Source: Streptomyces sp. CBMA152
Lineage (GTDB): Bacteria; Actinomycetota; Actinomycetes; Streptomycetales; Streptomycetaceae
Direction: 5' to 3'
NCBI RefSeq assembly: GCF_014596475.1
Contig: NZ_MECJ01000006.1
Span: 1 to 64,000 of the forward strand
DNA length: 64,000 nt
Shown here: piece by piece, positions 1-11,355 of the stretch
Numbering within the stretch: the stretch's first letter is position 1
Layout: each line of letters starts with the position of its first letter
The notes under the pieces: generated by a model
Seen by the model: only the letters and a program-made list of their open reading frames with translations
Database searches by the model: none
Told to the model about the DNA's origin: nothing
Translations under genes and position numbers: made by a program

Positions 1-1
1 C

Positions 2-226
2 CCGGCGGCGCGGCCGCGCGCGGTGCTCGCGTCGGCGGCGGGTCCGGTGCCGCGCCGGGTCGCCGCCCTCCTGGACCGCCGCCCGGCCGCCGACGCGCTC
101 CGCTCGCGCGGCGCCCGGCTGATAGCGGTCGCGCTCCTCGCCTGCCTCTGCGCGTCGGCGGTCTCGGCCGTGGAGGCCGCGGCCGATCTGCACGGCGGAA
201 TCGAGACGGCCCAGGGCGAGGGCTGA
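2..226 (+). CDS. C-terminal fragment of a probable M56-family membrane metallopeptidase (5' end outside window)
   Basis: The frame is open from the left window edge to the TGA at 224-226, so only the last 74 residues are seen. They hold an Arg-rich segment, one hydrophobic segment (LIAVALLACLCASAVSAVEA) and a tail ending DLHGGIETAQGEG. This resembles the C-terminus of BlaR1-like M56 peptidases in Streptomyces, which usually lie beside a BlaI-type repressor. The catalytic HExxH would lie upstream and cannot be checked, so the family call rests only on the tail and is tentative. Confidence 0.5.
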   Translation, partial: PAARPRAVLASAAGPVPRRVAALLDRRPAADALRSRGARLIAVALLACLCASAVSAVEAAADLHGGIETAQGEG

Positions 227-242
227 CCGCCCGAGGGACTCT

Positions 243-270
243 CCCCCCAAGCTCTTGATGAGCAGGGGGG
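243..270 (+). terminator. Probable terminator after the M56-like gene
   Basis: Six C then GCTC (251-254) pair with GAGC (260-263) then six G (265-270), with a one-base bulge. It starts 17 nt after the stop codon. There is no long T tract, which is usual in Streptomyces. Confidence 0.45.
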
Positions 271-389
271 ACCCCAACGGCCCAGCAACGCTGAGGCCAA
301 GCGCCGTCCGTCCCCGAGAGTGGAACCCGTACGTCCGTCACGGCGTACGCGTCGCGTAGACGTACGTACGGGCACTGCGGGAGGCAGCC

Positions 390-890
390 ATGACTTGCAT
401 CAACCGACGGGACCTCGGACTCCTGGTCCTGCGGGTGGGCACCGGCGCGGTCCTCGCGGCGCACGGCACACAGAAGCTCTTCGGCTGGTTCGGCGGCTCC
501 GGGCTCGAAGCCACCGCCGCCGGCATGGAGCACATGGGCTTCAAGCCGGGCAAGCAGAGCGCGCTGGCCGCCGGGCTCGGCGAGGCGGGCGGCGGCGCGC
601 TCCTCGCCCTCGGCCTCGCCACCCCGGTGGCCGGTGCGGCCGCGGCGGGCGCGATGGCGGGCGCGGTCTCCGTGCACGCCCCCGCAGGGTTCTTCAACCA
701 GGGCGGCGGCTTCGAGTACCCGGCGTTCCTGGGCTTCACGGCCGCCGCGATCGGCGTCGCCGGGGCGGGCCGCTACTCCCTCGACCACGCCACCTGCCAT
801 GTCCTGGACCGGCCGTGGACCGTAGCCCTGGCGTTCCTCGGCAGCGCGGCGGCCGCGGCCGCCGTGGTCGGCCGTCGGACACAGGGCTAG
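390..890 (+). CDS. DoxX family membrane protein
   Basis: 166 aa, ATG preceded by GGGAGG at 379-384. Several hydrophobic segments make it an integral membrane protein. The N-terminal pattern ([18 protein letters not shown], then QKLFGWFGG) is typical of DoxX/DoxD proteins, where the Leu-Arg-Leu stretch and the 'HG.QK' motif are conserved. Family members are linked to redox and oxidative-stress membrane complexes, but the biochemical role of this one cannot be inferred. It stands alone, with panD starting 220 bp downstream. Confidence 0.8.
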   Translation: MTCINRRDLGLLVLRVGTGAVLAAHGTQKLFGWFGGSGLEATAAGMEHMGFKPGKQSALAAGLGEAGGGALLALGLATPVAGAAAAGAMAGAVSVHAPAGFFNQGGGFEYPAFLGFTAAAIGVAGAGRYSLDHATCHVLDRPWTVALAFLGSAAAAAAVVGRRTQG

Positions 891-1110
891 GACGGCGGGG
901 ACGACGAGGCCGAGCCGCCGGAGCCGGAGCCGTTCGACTGAGCCGGACGCCGCTGCCTCAAGGAGGCCCGGGGGCATCCAACCGCGGCGGCTGTTGAGAT
1001 GTGCGACGCAGGCCACAGGCCATGGCGGCGGACCGAAGTCGTACCCTGTCAGACGACGGCGCGTACCCCGACCGGGGGCGCGACCCTTTTGTCTGGCTGG
1101 GAGTGACGCC

Positions 1111-1566
1111 GTGCTGCGCACCATGTTCAAGTCCAAGATCCACCGTGCCACCGTGACGCAGGCGGACCTCCATTACGTGGGGTCCGTGACGGTCGACGCC
1201 GAGCTGATGGAAGCCGCCGATCTACTGCCCGGCGAGCTCGTCCACATCGTCGACATCGACAACGGCGCGCGCCTGGAGACGTACGTCATCGAGGGCGAGC
1301 GCGGCTCCGGTGTGATCGGCATCAACGGCGCCGCGGCGCACCTCGTCCACCCCGGCGACCTCGTGATCCTCATCAGCTACGCGCAGGTCGACGACGCCGA
1401 GGCGCGCACCCTGCGCCCGAGCATCGTGCACGTGGACGCGGACAACCGGATCGTCGAGCTCGGCGAGGACGCCTCGGCGCCGGTACCGGGCACCGACCAG
1501 CGCCGCAGCCCGCACGCCGTACCCGCCGCCCCCGCACCGCTTCCCGCCACCGTCCCGCAGCACTGA
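1111..1566 (+). CDS. panD: Aspartate 1-decarboxylase (proenzyme)
   Basis: 151 aa from a GTG start; GGGAG lies 7-8 nt upstream. The longer upstream extension has no family similarity. PanD converts L-aspartate to beta-alanine for pantothenate and CoA. The self-cleavage site is the Gly24-Ser25 pair in [10 protein letters not shown]; Ser25 becomes the pyruvoyl group, and with the GTG start the numbering matches E. coli PanD. The core is complete. The last ~35 residues are an Ala/Pro-rich tail not needed for catalysis. The next gene starts 14 bp downstream, so the two are probably co-transcribed. Confidence 0.93.
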   Translation: MLRTMFKSKIHRATVTQADLHYVGSVTVDAELMEAADLLPGELVHIVDIDNGARLETYVIEGERGSGVIGINGAAAHLVHPGDLVILISYAQVDDAEARTLRPSIVHVDADNRIVELGEDASAPVPGTDQRRSPHAVPAAPAPLPATVPQH

Positions 1567-1580
1567 CCCGGGAGACCCCC

Positions 1581-2261
1581 ATGGCCGACGCGCCCGCCCC
1601 CGACATCCGAGACGACCGCCCCCAGGGCGGTGAACTCACGCTGCTGCACACCGCGATGGTGCACGTACCGGTCTTCGACGGGCTGCGGGACGAGGACCAT
1701 CCGGGCCTCGAACTGCGGCACTTGGTCTACCCCGAACTGCTCGGCCGGGCCCAGGGAGCCGGCCCGTCCGGCGCGGCCGAGGCCACGAAGACGGTCCTCG
1801 GCGAGGCGGTGGCCGAGGGTGCGACCGCCGTGCTCTGCACCTGCTCGACGATCGGCGCGATCGCGGAGGCGGCCGGGGCCGAACTCGGCGTCCCCGTCCT
1901 GCGCGTGGACCGCCCGATGGCGGTCGCGGCGGTCGCGTACGGCCCCCGCGTCGTCGTCATCGCCGCCCTGGAGTCCACGGTGGCCTCCACCACGACCCTG
2001 CTCCACGAGGAGGCGGCCAGGGCGGGCCGCGAGGTCTCCCCGCGTATCGTCCTGCTGGACCGCGCCTGGAAACTCTTCGAGTCGGGCGACCCGGTGGGCT
2101 ACCACTGGGCGGTCGCCGAGGCCATCGAGGCGGTGGAGGACGTGGACGCCATCGTCCTGGCCCAGGCGTCGATGACCCCCGCGACGGAGCTGGTCCCGTC
2201 GAAGATCCCGGTCCTGACCAGCCCGCGTATGGGGCTGGCGGCGGCGGCACGGCTGGTGTGA
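1581..2261 (+). CDS. Aspartate/glutamate (hydantoin) racemase-like protein
   Basis: 226 aa, ATG with GGGAG upstream, probably in one operon with panD. The fold signature of the Asp/Glu racemase superfamily is visible: a CTCSTIG loop around residue 90 carries the first catalytic-type Cys. The second half ends in a SKIPVLTSPRMG segment where a second Cys would be expected but none is seen, so it may not be a classical two-base racemase. Pairing with panD could mean a link to Asp/beta-alanine metabolism, but this is inference. Substrate unknown. Confidence 0.75.
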   Translation: MADAPAPDIRDDRPQGGELTLLHTAMVHVPVFDGLRDEDHPGLELRHLVYPELLGRAQGAGPSGAAEATKTVLGEAVAEGATAVLCTCSTIGAIAEAAGAELGVPVLRVDRPMAVAAVAYGPRVVVIAALESTVASTTTLLHEEAARAGREVSPRIVLLDRAWKLFESGDPVGYHWAVAEAIEAVEDVDAIVLAQASMTPATELVPSKIPVLTSPRMGLAAAARLV

Positions 2262-2267
2262 CGGGAC

Positions 2268-2291
2268 TCCCGGGGGCTTGCGCCCCCGGGA
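2268..2291. terminator. Bidirectional terminator between racemase-like gene and gnd
   Basis: Perfect 10-bp inverted repeat, TCCCGGGGGC / GCCCCCGGGA, around a 4-nt TTGC loop. It lies 6 bp after the racemase-like stop and 7 bp before the gnd stop, so it can serve both convergent genes. Confidence 0.85.
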
Positions 2292-2298
2292 AGGCGCC

Positions 2299-6085
<3,787 letters not shown>

Positions 6086-6380
6086 GCATCCACGATCTCT
6101 CGTGAATCGCCTCACGTCGTCGTCCTTGAGCACGCATTGACACGTACTGCCATAGGAGTACGCGTCTACTCCAGAAGTCGCCCATACATCGGGCATTTAG
6201 GACAACTGCTGGTCGGCGGGGGTGTGATGAGATCTTCTCGGCCACTCCGACGACGTGGGGTGTCGCATAGTAGTCGCACGGATGTTCGGTCGAAAATCTG
6301 GAAGAATTGCCGGGATCCCGGCGCGGACACGACACGTTCCACGGTCGTGTGCGGCGGCGGACGTCAAAAGGGGACGAGTG

Positions 6381-7073
6381 GTGGATCTGACGGCGGTGGC
6401 GTCGGTGGGCGGGTTCTTCGTGCTGCGCACCGGATCACCCGGCGGCGGGCACCTCCCGCTTTCGCGTTTGTACGCGGGGGAGAGCGCCCCACTGACGGCC
6501 CGGATCGACACCGTCGAGGCCCGCCTGAACGCCCCCGAGCGCCGCACCGCCGCCTCCATCGCCCACCTCGGCCTCGTCGCCCGGCTCTGGTCGATCGCGC
6601 TCGGGCCCGCCGTGCTCCACGGCGAGGTGCCCGATCTCACACCGGACGCGCTCTCCTGGGACGGCGGGCAAAGTGCGCCCGACGACCTGCTGCTCGACGG
6701 CGTGCACGCGCTGCCCGGCACGGCCGAGCGGATCCGCGAGAGCGTCCAGTGCGGCCACCTGGTGCCGCTCGCCGACGCCTTCCGCCGCGACACCCCGCTC
6801 TCGTACGGACTGCTGTGGGGCAACGCGGGATCCGCGCTCGCCGGAGCCGTGCGCGAACTCCACGGCTGGGCGCGGCGGAACGGCCGCCCCGACGCGGCAT
6901 GCCGTGCCCTGGAGCTCGGCGCCGAGCTCTTCGCCCACCCCGACCTCGCGGGCACCGGCACCCTGATGCCCGGCCCCGCCTTCCGTCGCCGCAGCTGCTG
7001 CCTCTACTACCGCGTCCCGGGCGGCGGCCTCTGCGGCGATTGCGTCTTCGACCGCCCGCCGGGCCACGGCTGA
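6381..7073 (+). CDS. FhuF-type [2Fe-2S] protein (possible ferric-siderophore reductase)
   Basis: 230 aa from GTG (AAAAGGGGACGA upstream); GTG at 6378 is an alternative. The C-terminus has Cys-Cys-x10-Cys-x2-Cys (SCCLYYRVPGGGLCGDC), the unusual cluster motif of the FhuF ferric-iron reductase family. The N-terminal ~190 residues are Leu/Ala-rich, as in other actinobacterial FhuF-like proteins. FhuF reduces siderophore-bound iron in the cytosol. No siderophore transport gene is adjacent, so the substrate is open. The 295 bp upstream hold its promoter and that of the divergent transporter; I see no clear operator there. Confidence 0.75.
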   Translation: MDLTAVASVGGFFVLRTGSPGGGHLPLSRLYAGESAPLTARIDTVEARLNAPERRTAASIAHLGLVARLWSIALGPAVLHGEVPDLTPDALSWDGGQSAPDDLLLDGVHALPGTAERIRESVQCGHLVPLADAFRRDTPLSYGLLWGNAGSALAGAVRELHGWARRNGRPDAACRALELGAELFAHPDLAGTGTLMPGPAFRRRSCCLYYRVPGGGLCGDCVFDRPPGHG

Positions 7074-7200
7074 CCAGGGCCGCGAAGGCTCTTGATCATG
7101 GGCGCGGTTTGGTGTGCGGCGCCCCCGCTCCGTACGATTCCCCTTTTGGGAACTTCCGCGCGGGCGCGACCGCACACATGACCGAGGAACGGCGACGGCG

Positions 7201-8736
7201 ATGACGGTGACAGAGGACATCCAGGACCAGGAGTACGGTCCCGGCATCGGCCGGGAGCCCGGCGAGTCCGACGTGGAGTTCGGCCCCGGCATCGACCCGG
7301 AGCGGCTCGCCGTCTGCCTGAGCGTGCTCGACGAGCTCGACACCATCGAGGTCGACCACCCCGACGCGATCGCCGTGCGCCGCGCCACCGCCGCGATCTA
7401 CCGGACCGTGAAGCAGCGCCGTCGCCAGGAGCGCCGCGCCGCCAAGACCGCGCACGACCGGGCCGTCACCCATGCCACCGCCACCGGCTCCGCCGAGCGC
7501 ATCGACGACGAGACCGAGGGCATCCTGCCGTCCTCCGCGACCCCGACCGGAGAGATCGCGGGGATACTCCAGCGCCCGCGCTCCTGCTACATCTGCAAGA
7601 CGCGGTACGTGGAAGTCGACTACTTCTACCACCAGCTCTGCCAGAAGTGCGCCGCCGAGAACCGGTTCCGCCGCGACGCCCGCACCGACCTCAGCGGCAA
7701 GCGCGCGCTGCTCACCGGCGGCCGGGCGAAGATCGGCATGTACATCGCGCTGCGGCTGCTGCGCGACGGCGCCCACACCACCATCACCACCCGCTTCCCC
7801 AAGGACGCCATCCGCCGCTTCAAGGCGATGGAGGACTCGGCAGAGTGGATGCACCGCCTCGAAGTCGTCGGCATCGACCTGCGCGACCCGGCGCAGGCGG
7901 TCGCCCTGGCCGAGCAGACCGCGGAGCAGGGCCCGCTGGACATCCTGATCAACAACGCCACGCAGACCGTGCGCCGGCTGCCCTCCGCGTACGCCGCCCT
8001 GGTCGACGGCGAGAGTGCCCCGCTGCCCGCCGGTGAGCTCCCCGCCCACCACGTCATCGGTGCCTTCAACTCCGGGTCGGTCAGTGATCTTGGCGGGCCG
8101 GCCGCGCTGCCGCTGGGCACCTCCGGCCTCGACGCCCAGCGGGTCGCCGACCTCGCCCTGGTCGCGGGCAACGCCAGCATCGCCAAGCACCGCGACGGCA
8201 GCGCCCTGGACGCGGGCGGCCTGCTGCCGGACGTCGTCGACAGCAACACCTGGGTGCAGTCGATCGACCAGATCTCCCCGGTCGAGCTCCTCGAGACCCA
8301 GCTCTGCAACTACACCGCGCCGTTCATCCTGATCAGCCGGCTCCGCCCGGTGATGGCCGAGGCCGCCCGCAAGGCGCCCAACGGCCGTGCGTACGTGGTG
8401 AACGTCTCCGCGATGGAGGGTGTCTTCAGCCGCGGCTACAAGGGCGCCGGACACCCCAACACCAACGCCGCGAAGGCCGCCATGAACATGGTGACCCGCA
8501 CCAGCGGCCAGGAGATGTTCGACACCGACAAGATCCTGATGACCTCGGTCGACACCGGCTGGATCACCGACGAGCGCCCGCACCACGACAAGCTGCGGCT
8601 CGCCGAGGAGGGCTTCCACGCCCCGCTCGACCTGGTCGACGGCGCGGCCCGGGTCTACGACCCGATCGTGCGCGGCGAGGCGGGCGAGGACCTGCACAGC
8701 GTCTTCATGAAGGACTACGCGCCCGGTAAGTGGTAG
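7201..8736 (+). CDS. SDR-fold protein with N-terminal zinc-ribbon-like motif and degenerate catalytic Tyr
   Basis: 511 aa. An N-terminal charged region (~1-125) is followed by a CxxC-x14-CxxC motif (Cys129, 132, 147, 150) that could bind zinc, then an SDR Rossmann domain from ~165: LLTGGRAKIG (a variant of TGxxxGxG) and ILINNATQT (NNAG-like). At the active site Ser403 (NVSAME) and Lys425 are in place, but the position of the catalytic Tyr (Lys minus four) is Thr421. The family is recognisable as oxidoreductase-like; the actual reaction is unknown and may not be classical. ATG at 7201 was chosen; GAGGAA lies somewhat far upstream. Confidence 0.75.
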   Translation: MTVTEDIQDQEYGPGIGREPGESDVEFGPGIDPERLAVCLSVLDELDTIEVDHPDAIAVRRATAAIYRTVKQRRRQERRAAKTAHDRAVTHATATGSAERIDDETEGILPSSATPTGEIAGILQRPRSCYICKTRYVEVDYFYHQLCQKCAAENRFRRDARTDLSGKRALLTGGRAKIGMYIALRLLRDGAHTTITTRFPKDAIRRFKAMEDSAEWMHRLEVVGIDLRDPAQAVALAEQTAEQGPLDILINNATQTVRRLPSAYAALVDGESAPLPAGELPAHHVIGAFNSGSVSDLGGPAALPLGTSGLDAQRVADLALVAGNASIAKHRDGSALDAGGLLPDVVDSNTWVQSIDQISPVELLETQLCNYTAPFILISRLRPVMAEAARKAPNGRAYVVNVSAMEGVFSRGYKGAGHPNTNAAKAAMNMVTRTSGQEMFDTDKILMTSVDTGWITDERPHHDKLRLAEEGFHAPLDLVDGAARVYDPIVRGEAGEDLHSVFMKDYAPGKW

Positions 8737-8781
8737 GCCCGGCAGGCGGTTCGGCCTCGTCGTAGCGGCCCGGTGCAGCGC

Positions 8782-9339
8782 TCAGTGCGCGTGCCGGGCC
8801 GCCACCAGTTCCAGGACCGGCCGCCAGTCGTCCAGTACACCCACGTCCAGGCCGACGACCTTACCGGCGTCGTCGGCCTGCCGCAGGCTGAGCGCCGCCT
8901 CGGCGTCGGGGTCGAGCGCGAACGCGTCCGCCTCCGCGGGCGACATCACCCCGCCCTGCGCCCGCAGGGTCAGCGCGCTCTGCGGCGACAGCGTCCGGTC
9001 GGGCTCGACGGTCGCGAGATAGCGCTTGGCCGGGACATGCAGCTGGACCAGCCGGGCCACCCGCGCCCCGAGTAGCGGGCGCACCGCGTCCGCCGCGCGG
9101 TCGGCGTGGCCCGCGTCGTCACCCGGACGGAGCAGATGCCCCAGATCGTGTACGAGCCCGGCGAGCTGGAGCTCCTTGTCACTCGGATGGGCGCGGCGCA
9201 GCAGATGCGCGGTCTGCAGCGCGTGGTCGTGCAGGTCGACCGGATCGCCGCTGCGATCGGGCGTGTCCCAGGCGTCCCGGCAGGCGTACAGCAGGTCCAT
9301 CAGTTCCGCGACGGACCGAGGCCGGCTCGGCTGGTCCAT
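8782..9339 (-). CDS. HD-domain protein (PhnZ/MIOX-like size class)
   Basis: 185 aa. The start at MDQPSRPR is fixed by a strong GGAGGAG 5-6 nt upstream; the 36 residues before it are not used. The HD signature is at H64-D65 (GLVHDLGHLL), preceded by H37, H39 and H45 (LHDHALQTAHLL) as additional candidate metal ligands, and a later Leu/His segment (LVQLHVPAKRYL). Size and the first-helix pattern resemble single-domain HD oxygenases annotated as phosphonate-degradation or inositol-oxygenase-like, rather than nucleotide phosphohydrolases. No phosphonate gene is nearby. Divergent from a 57-residue peptide gene. Confidence 0.7.
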   Translation of the reverse strand: MDQPSRPRSVAELMDLLYACRDAWDTPDRSGDPVDLHDHALQTAHLLRRAHPSDKELQLAGLVHDLGHLLRPGDDAGHADRAADAVRPLLGARVARLVQLHVPAKRYLATVEPDRTLSPQSALTLRAQGGVMSPAEADAFALDPDAEAALSLRQADDAGKVVGLDVGVLDDWRPVLELVAARHAH

Positions 9340-9683
9340 GTGAACTCCTCCCGGGTGGCGGACGTCGCGGGACAGCAGATCATGGCCGGATGAACACCGT
9401 GTTGAACATGCGGCGAAGGAAAGTTGACGCAAAGGAAGTGGCCCCATCGAGCGGGACCCCGCTCATTTGGTTACTCTGACCCCGACGGAAGCCATCAAAG
9501 GATCGACCAGTCCTCGATGCCCGTTCCGGGACCGGCCCGCAAACTGGGCCGAGCTTCCGACAGAGTGCCGGCGCCACCGCGTCAGAACTGCCCCTGCCCC
9601 CTGCCCTTTTCGGGCGGTCGGCGCCCGGGAAGAGACCGGAGTCGCCGGCACGCCCAGGGTTACGCGACACAGAGGAGTGCGCG
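9340..9683. other. 344-bp intergenic region between HD gene and peptide gene
   Basis: It must hold both divergent promoters. The clearest structure is a perfect 7-bp palindrome, GAGCGGG-AC-CCCGCTC, at 9450-9465, which could be an operator or a small hairpin. The base composition is lower in GC between 9400 and 9480 than in the flanking genes. No other gene is evident. Confidence 0.5.
9450..9465. promoter_or_regulatory. Palindrome in the HD gene/peptide gene divergent region
   Basis: GAGCGGG-AC-CCCGCTC, perfect 7-bp arms. It lies 111 bp from the HD gene start and 219 bp from the peptide start. An operator role is only suggested by position. Confidence 0.35.
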
Positions 9684-9857
9684 GTGACACCAGAGATGAC
9701 TGAACGCGAACAGCGGACGCCGGAACGCGGCGGCGACCGGACCGGCCGGCCCGAAAAGCTCCGCAACCTTGAGGTCTGGGCCCGCTCGGCCCCGATCCGG
9801 CTGGCCGGCTACGAGGACGACCTCGCCGAGCCGCACATCCTGCCGGGCATCGACTGA
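9684..9857 (+). CDS. Small 57-residue peptide gene of unknown function
   Basis: GTG start with AGAGGAG 6 nt upstream, TGA at 9855-9857. The first ~24 residues are Glu/Arg/Thr-rich; the last ~30 (LEVWARSAPIRLAGYEDD, then LAEPHILPGID) look like the constrained part. There is no Cys and no signal peptide. This leader-plus-conserved-core layout is reminiscent of ribosomally made peptide precursors or small regulatory proteins, but I do not recognise the family. Neighbours are a divergent HD protein and, 189 bp downstream, a lipoprotein gene. That it is a gene is supported by ribosome-binding site, codon bias and frame; its function is unknown. Confidence 0.6.
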   Translation: MTPEMTEREQRTPERGGDRTGRPEKLRNLEVWARSAPIRLAGYEDDLAEPHILPGID

Positions 9858-10046
9858 GTGAACCGGGTGAGCTGAGCGCACCGTTCCCTGCCCCGATGTG
9901 CCCCCTGCTCCGGCAGGGGGCACCTCCATGTCCGCTGGCTTCCATACCGCGCGATGCGTACGAAAGGCCGCCGTCCGCTTGCGGACCCGCCCGAACTCCG
10001 GCAGACAATATAGGGATAACTCGGGGCGAACAGGTGGGAGATCTAC

Positions 10047-11351
10047 GTGCGCTCGACCCCACGCCGGTTCAGCCTGGCCGCGACCGTCATGTCCATCGCC
10101 GTCCTCGTCGCCGCGTGCGGCTCGGGCAGCAGCGGGAACAGCGCCTCCGACCAGAAGGAGCTGTTCCTCCAGCCGGTCGCCGCGGCCGGCCCCGACCCCT
10201 TCACGGAGTCGACGGCCAAGTCCGCCAAGCCGCTGACCCCTTCGCAGCCACCGCCGAGCGCCCCCAGCCCGTCGGCGCCCGTGCAGGCGATCCACTCCGT
10301 CCCCGGCTCCACACCCGGCCTGTACGGCGGTACGCAGTCGGTGGCCAGCTGCGACGTGGAGCAGCAGATCCGGTTCCTGGACGCAGACAAGGCGAAGGCG
10401 CGGGCGTTCTCCGAGACCGCCGGGATCAACCAGAACGACCTGCCCTCGTTCCTGCGCGGTCTCACCCCGGTGGTGCTGCGGGCCGACACCCGGGTCACCA
10501 ACCACGGCTTCAAGGACGGCCATGCCACCGCCTTCCAGTCCGTCCTCCAGGCCGGTACCGCGGTCATGGTCGACGACCACGGCATCCCACGGGTGCGGTG
10601 CGCCTGCGGCAACCCGCTGAACCCGCCGGTCGCGACCCAGGGGGCCGCGTCCCGGGGCCAGTCCTGGCCGGGCTACCAGCCGCAGCGGACCGTGGTCATC
10701 AACCGCACCACCACGGTGATCAACAGCCTGATCATCGTGAACATCATCAACAACACCTGGATCGAGCGCAGGAGGGGCGACAACGGCGCGCGCGACCGCG
10801 ACCGGCCCGACATCCAGATCGACCCGACCGCGCCGGTCGTCCCGGAGTCGCCGAGCCCGGTGACCCCGGTGAGCCCGGAGCAGTCCAGCCCCGGCACCTC
10901 GCCGAGCGAGTCCTCGGCGTCCCCGAACTCGCCGAGCGCGTCCACCGGCACCAACTGCCCGCCCGGGACCCCGACCACCACCGTGACGCAGTCGCCCCCC
11001 GGGGTCGCCCCTGGTGGCACCCCGCCGAACGCGGCGGCGACGCCCGGCGGCACCACGCCCAACGTGGCAGCGACCCCCAACGCGGCGACGACACCCTCGG
11101 GCTGCCCCACGGCCACCGTCACGGTCAGTCCCAAGCTGACGACGCAGCCGCCCTCGCCGCGTACGCCCAGCACGCTGCCGCCGACACAGCCGCTCGTGCC
11201 GACCCCGTCCACCGAGCTGCCCACGCTGCCCTCGGAGCCGCCGCCGGTCTTCCCCCAGGAGCCTTCTTCGGGCTCCGGCAGCACGGAGATGCCGACCGGC
11301 ACCTCCGACTTCGACACCGAGCCACCACTGGACGCCCGACAGCTGACCTGA
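10047..11351 (+). CDS. DUF6777-type lipoprotein
   Basis: 434 aa, GTG start with GGTGGGAG upstream. Lipobox LVAAC puts the lipidated Cys at residue 24. The mature part begins with a segment typical of the Streptomyces DUF6777 family (LFLQPVAAAGPDPFTES), contains four Cys (SCDVEQQ, RCACGN, then Cys in the tail) and an Asn/Ile/Thr-rich stretch (residues ~210-232). From ~250 on it is a Pro/Ser/Thr-rich low-complexity tail, likely wall-spanning. Function unknown. It ends 4 bp before the start of the phosphatase gene, so the pair is probably translationally coupled and functionally linked. Confidence 0.8.
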   Translation: MRSTPRRFSLAATVMSIAVLVAACGSGSSGNSASDQKELFLQPVAAAGPDPFTESTAKSAKPLTPSQPPPSAPSPSAPVQAIHSVPGSTPGLYGGTQSVASCDVEQQIRFLDADKAKARAFSETAGINQNDLPSFLRGLTPVVLRADTRVTNHGFKDGHATAFQSVLQAGTAVMVDDHGIPRVRCACGNPLNPPVATQGAASRGQSWPGYQPQRTVVINRTTTVINSLIIVNIINNTWIERRRGDNGARDRDRPDIQIDPTAPVVPESPSPVTPVSPEQSSPGTSPSESSASPNSPSASTGTNCPPGTPTTTVTQSPPGVAPGGTPPNAAATPGGTTPNVAATPNAATTPSGCPTATVTVSPKLTTQPPSPRTPSTLPPTQPLVPTPSTELPTLPSEPPPVFPQEPSSGSGSTEMPTGTSDFDTEPPLDARQLT

Positions 11352-11355
11352 CCGG

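Noticed and set aside
6137..6165. TTGACA box as a sigma-70 promoter upstream of the FhuF-like gene
   Set aside because: No convincing -10 at 16-18 bp spacing, so it was not annotated.
9684..9857. Calling the small peptide a known RiPP precursor class (lanthipeptide, lasso, graspetide)
   Set aside because: It has no Cys or recognised leader motif, and no cyclase, ATP-grasp or YcaO gene is adjacent. Left as unknown.
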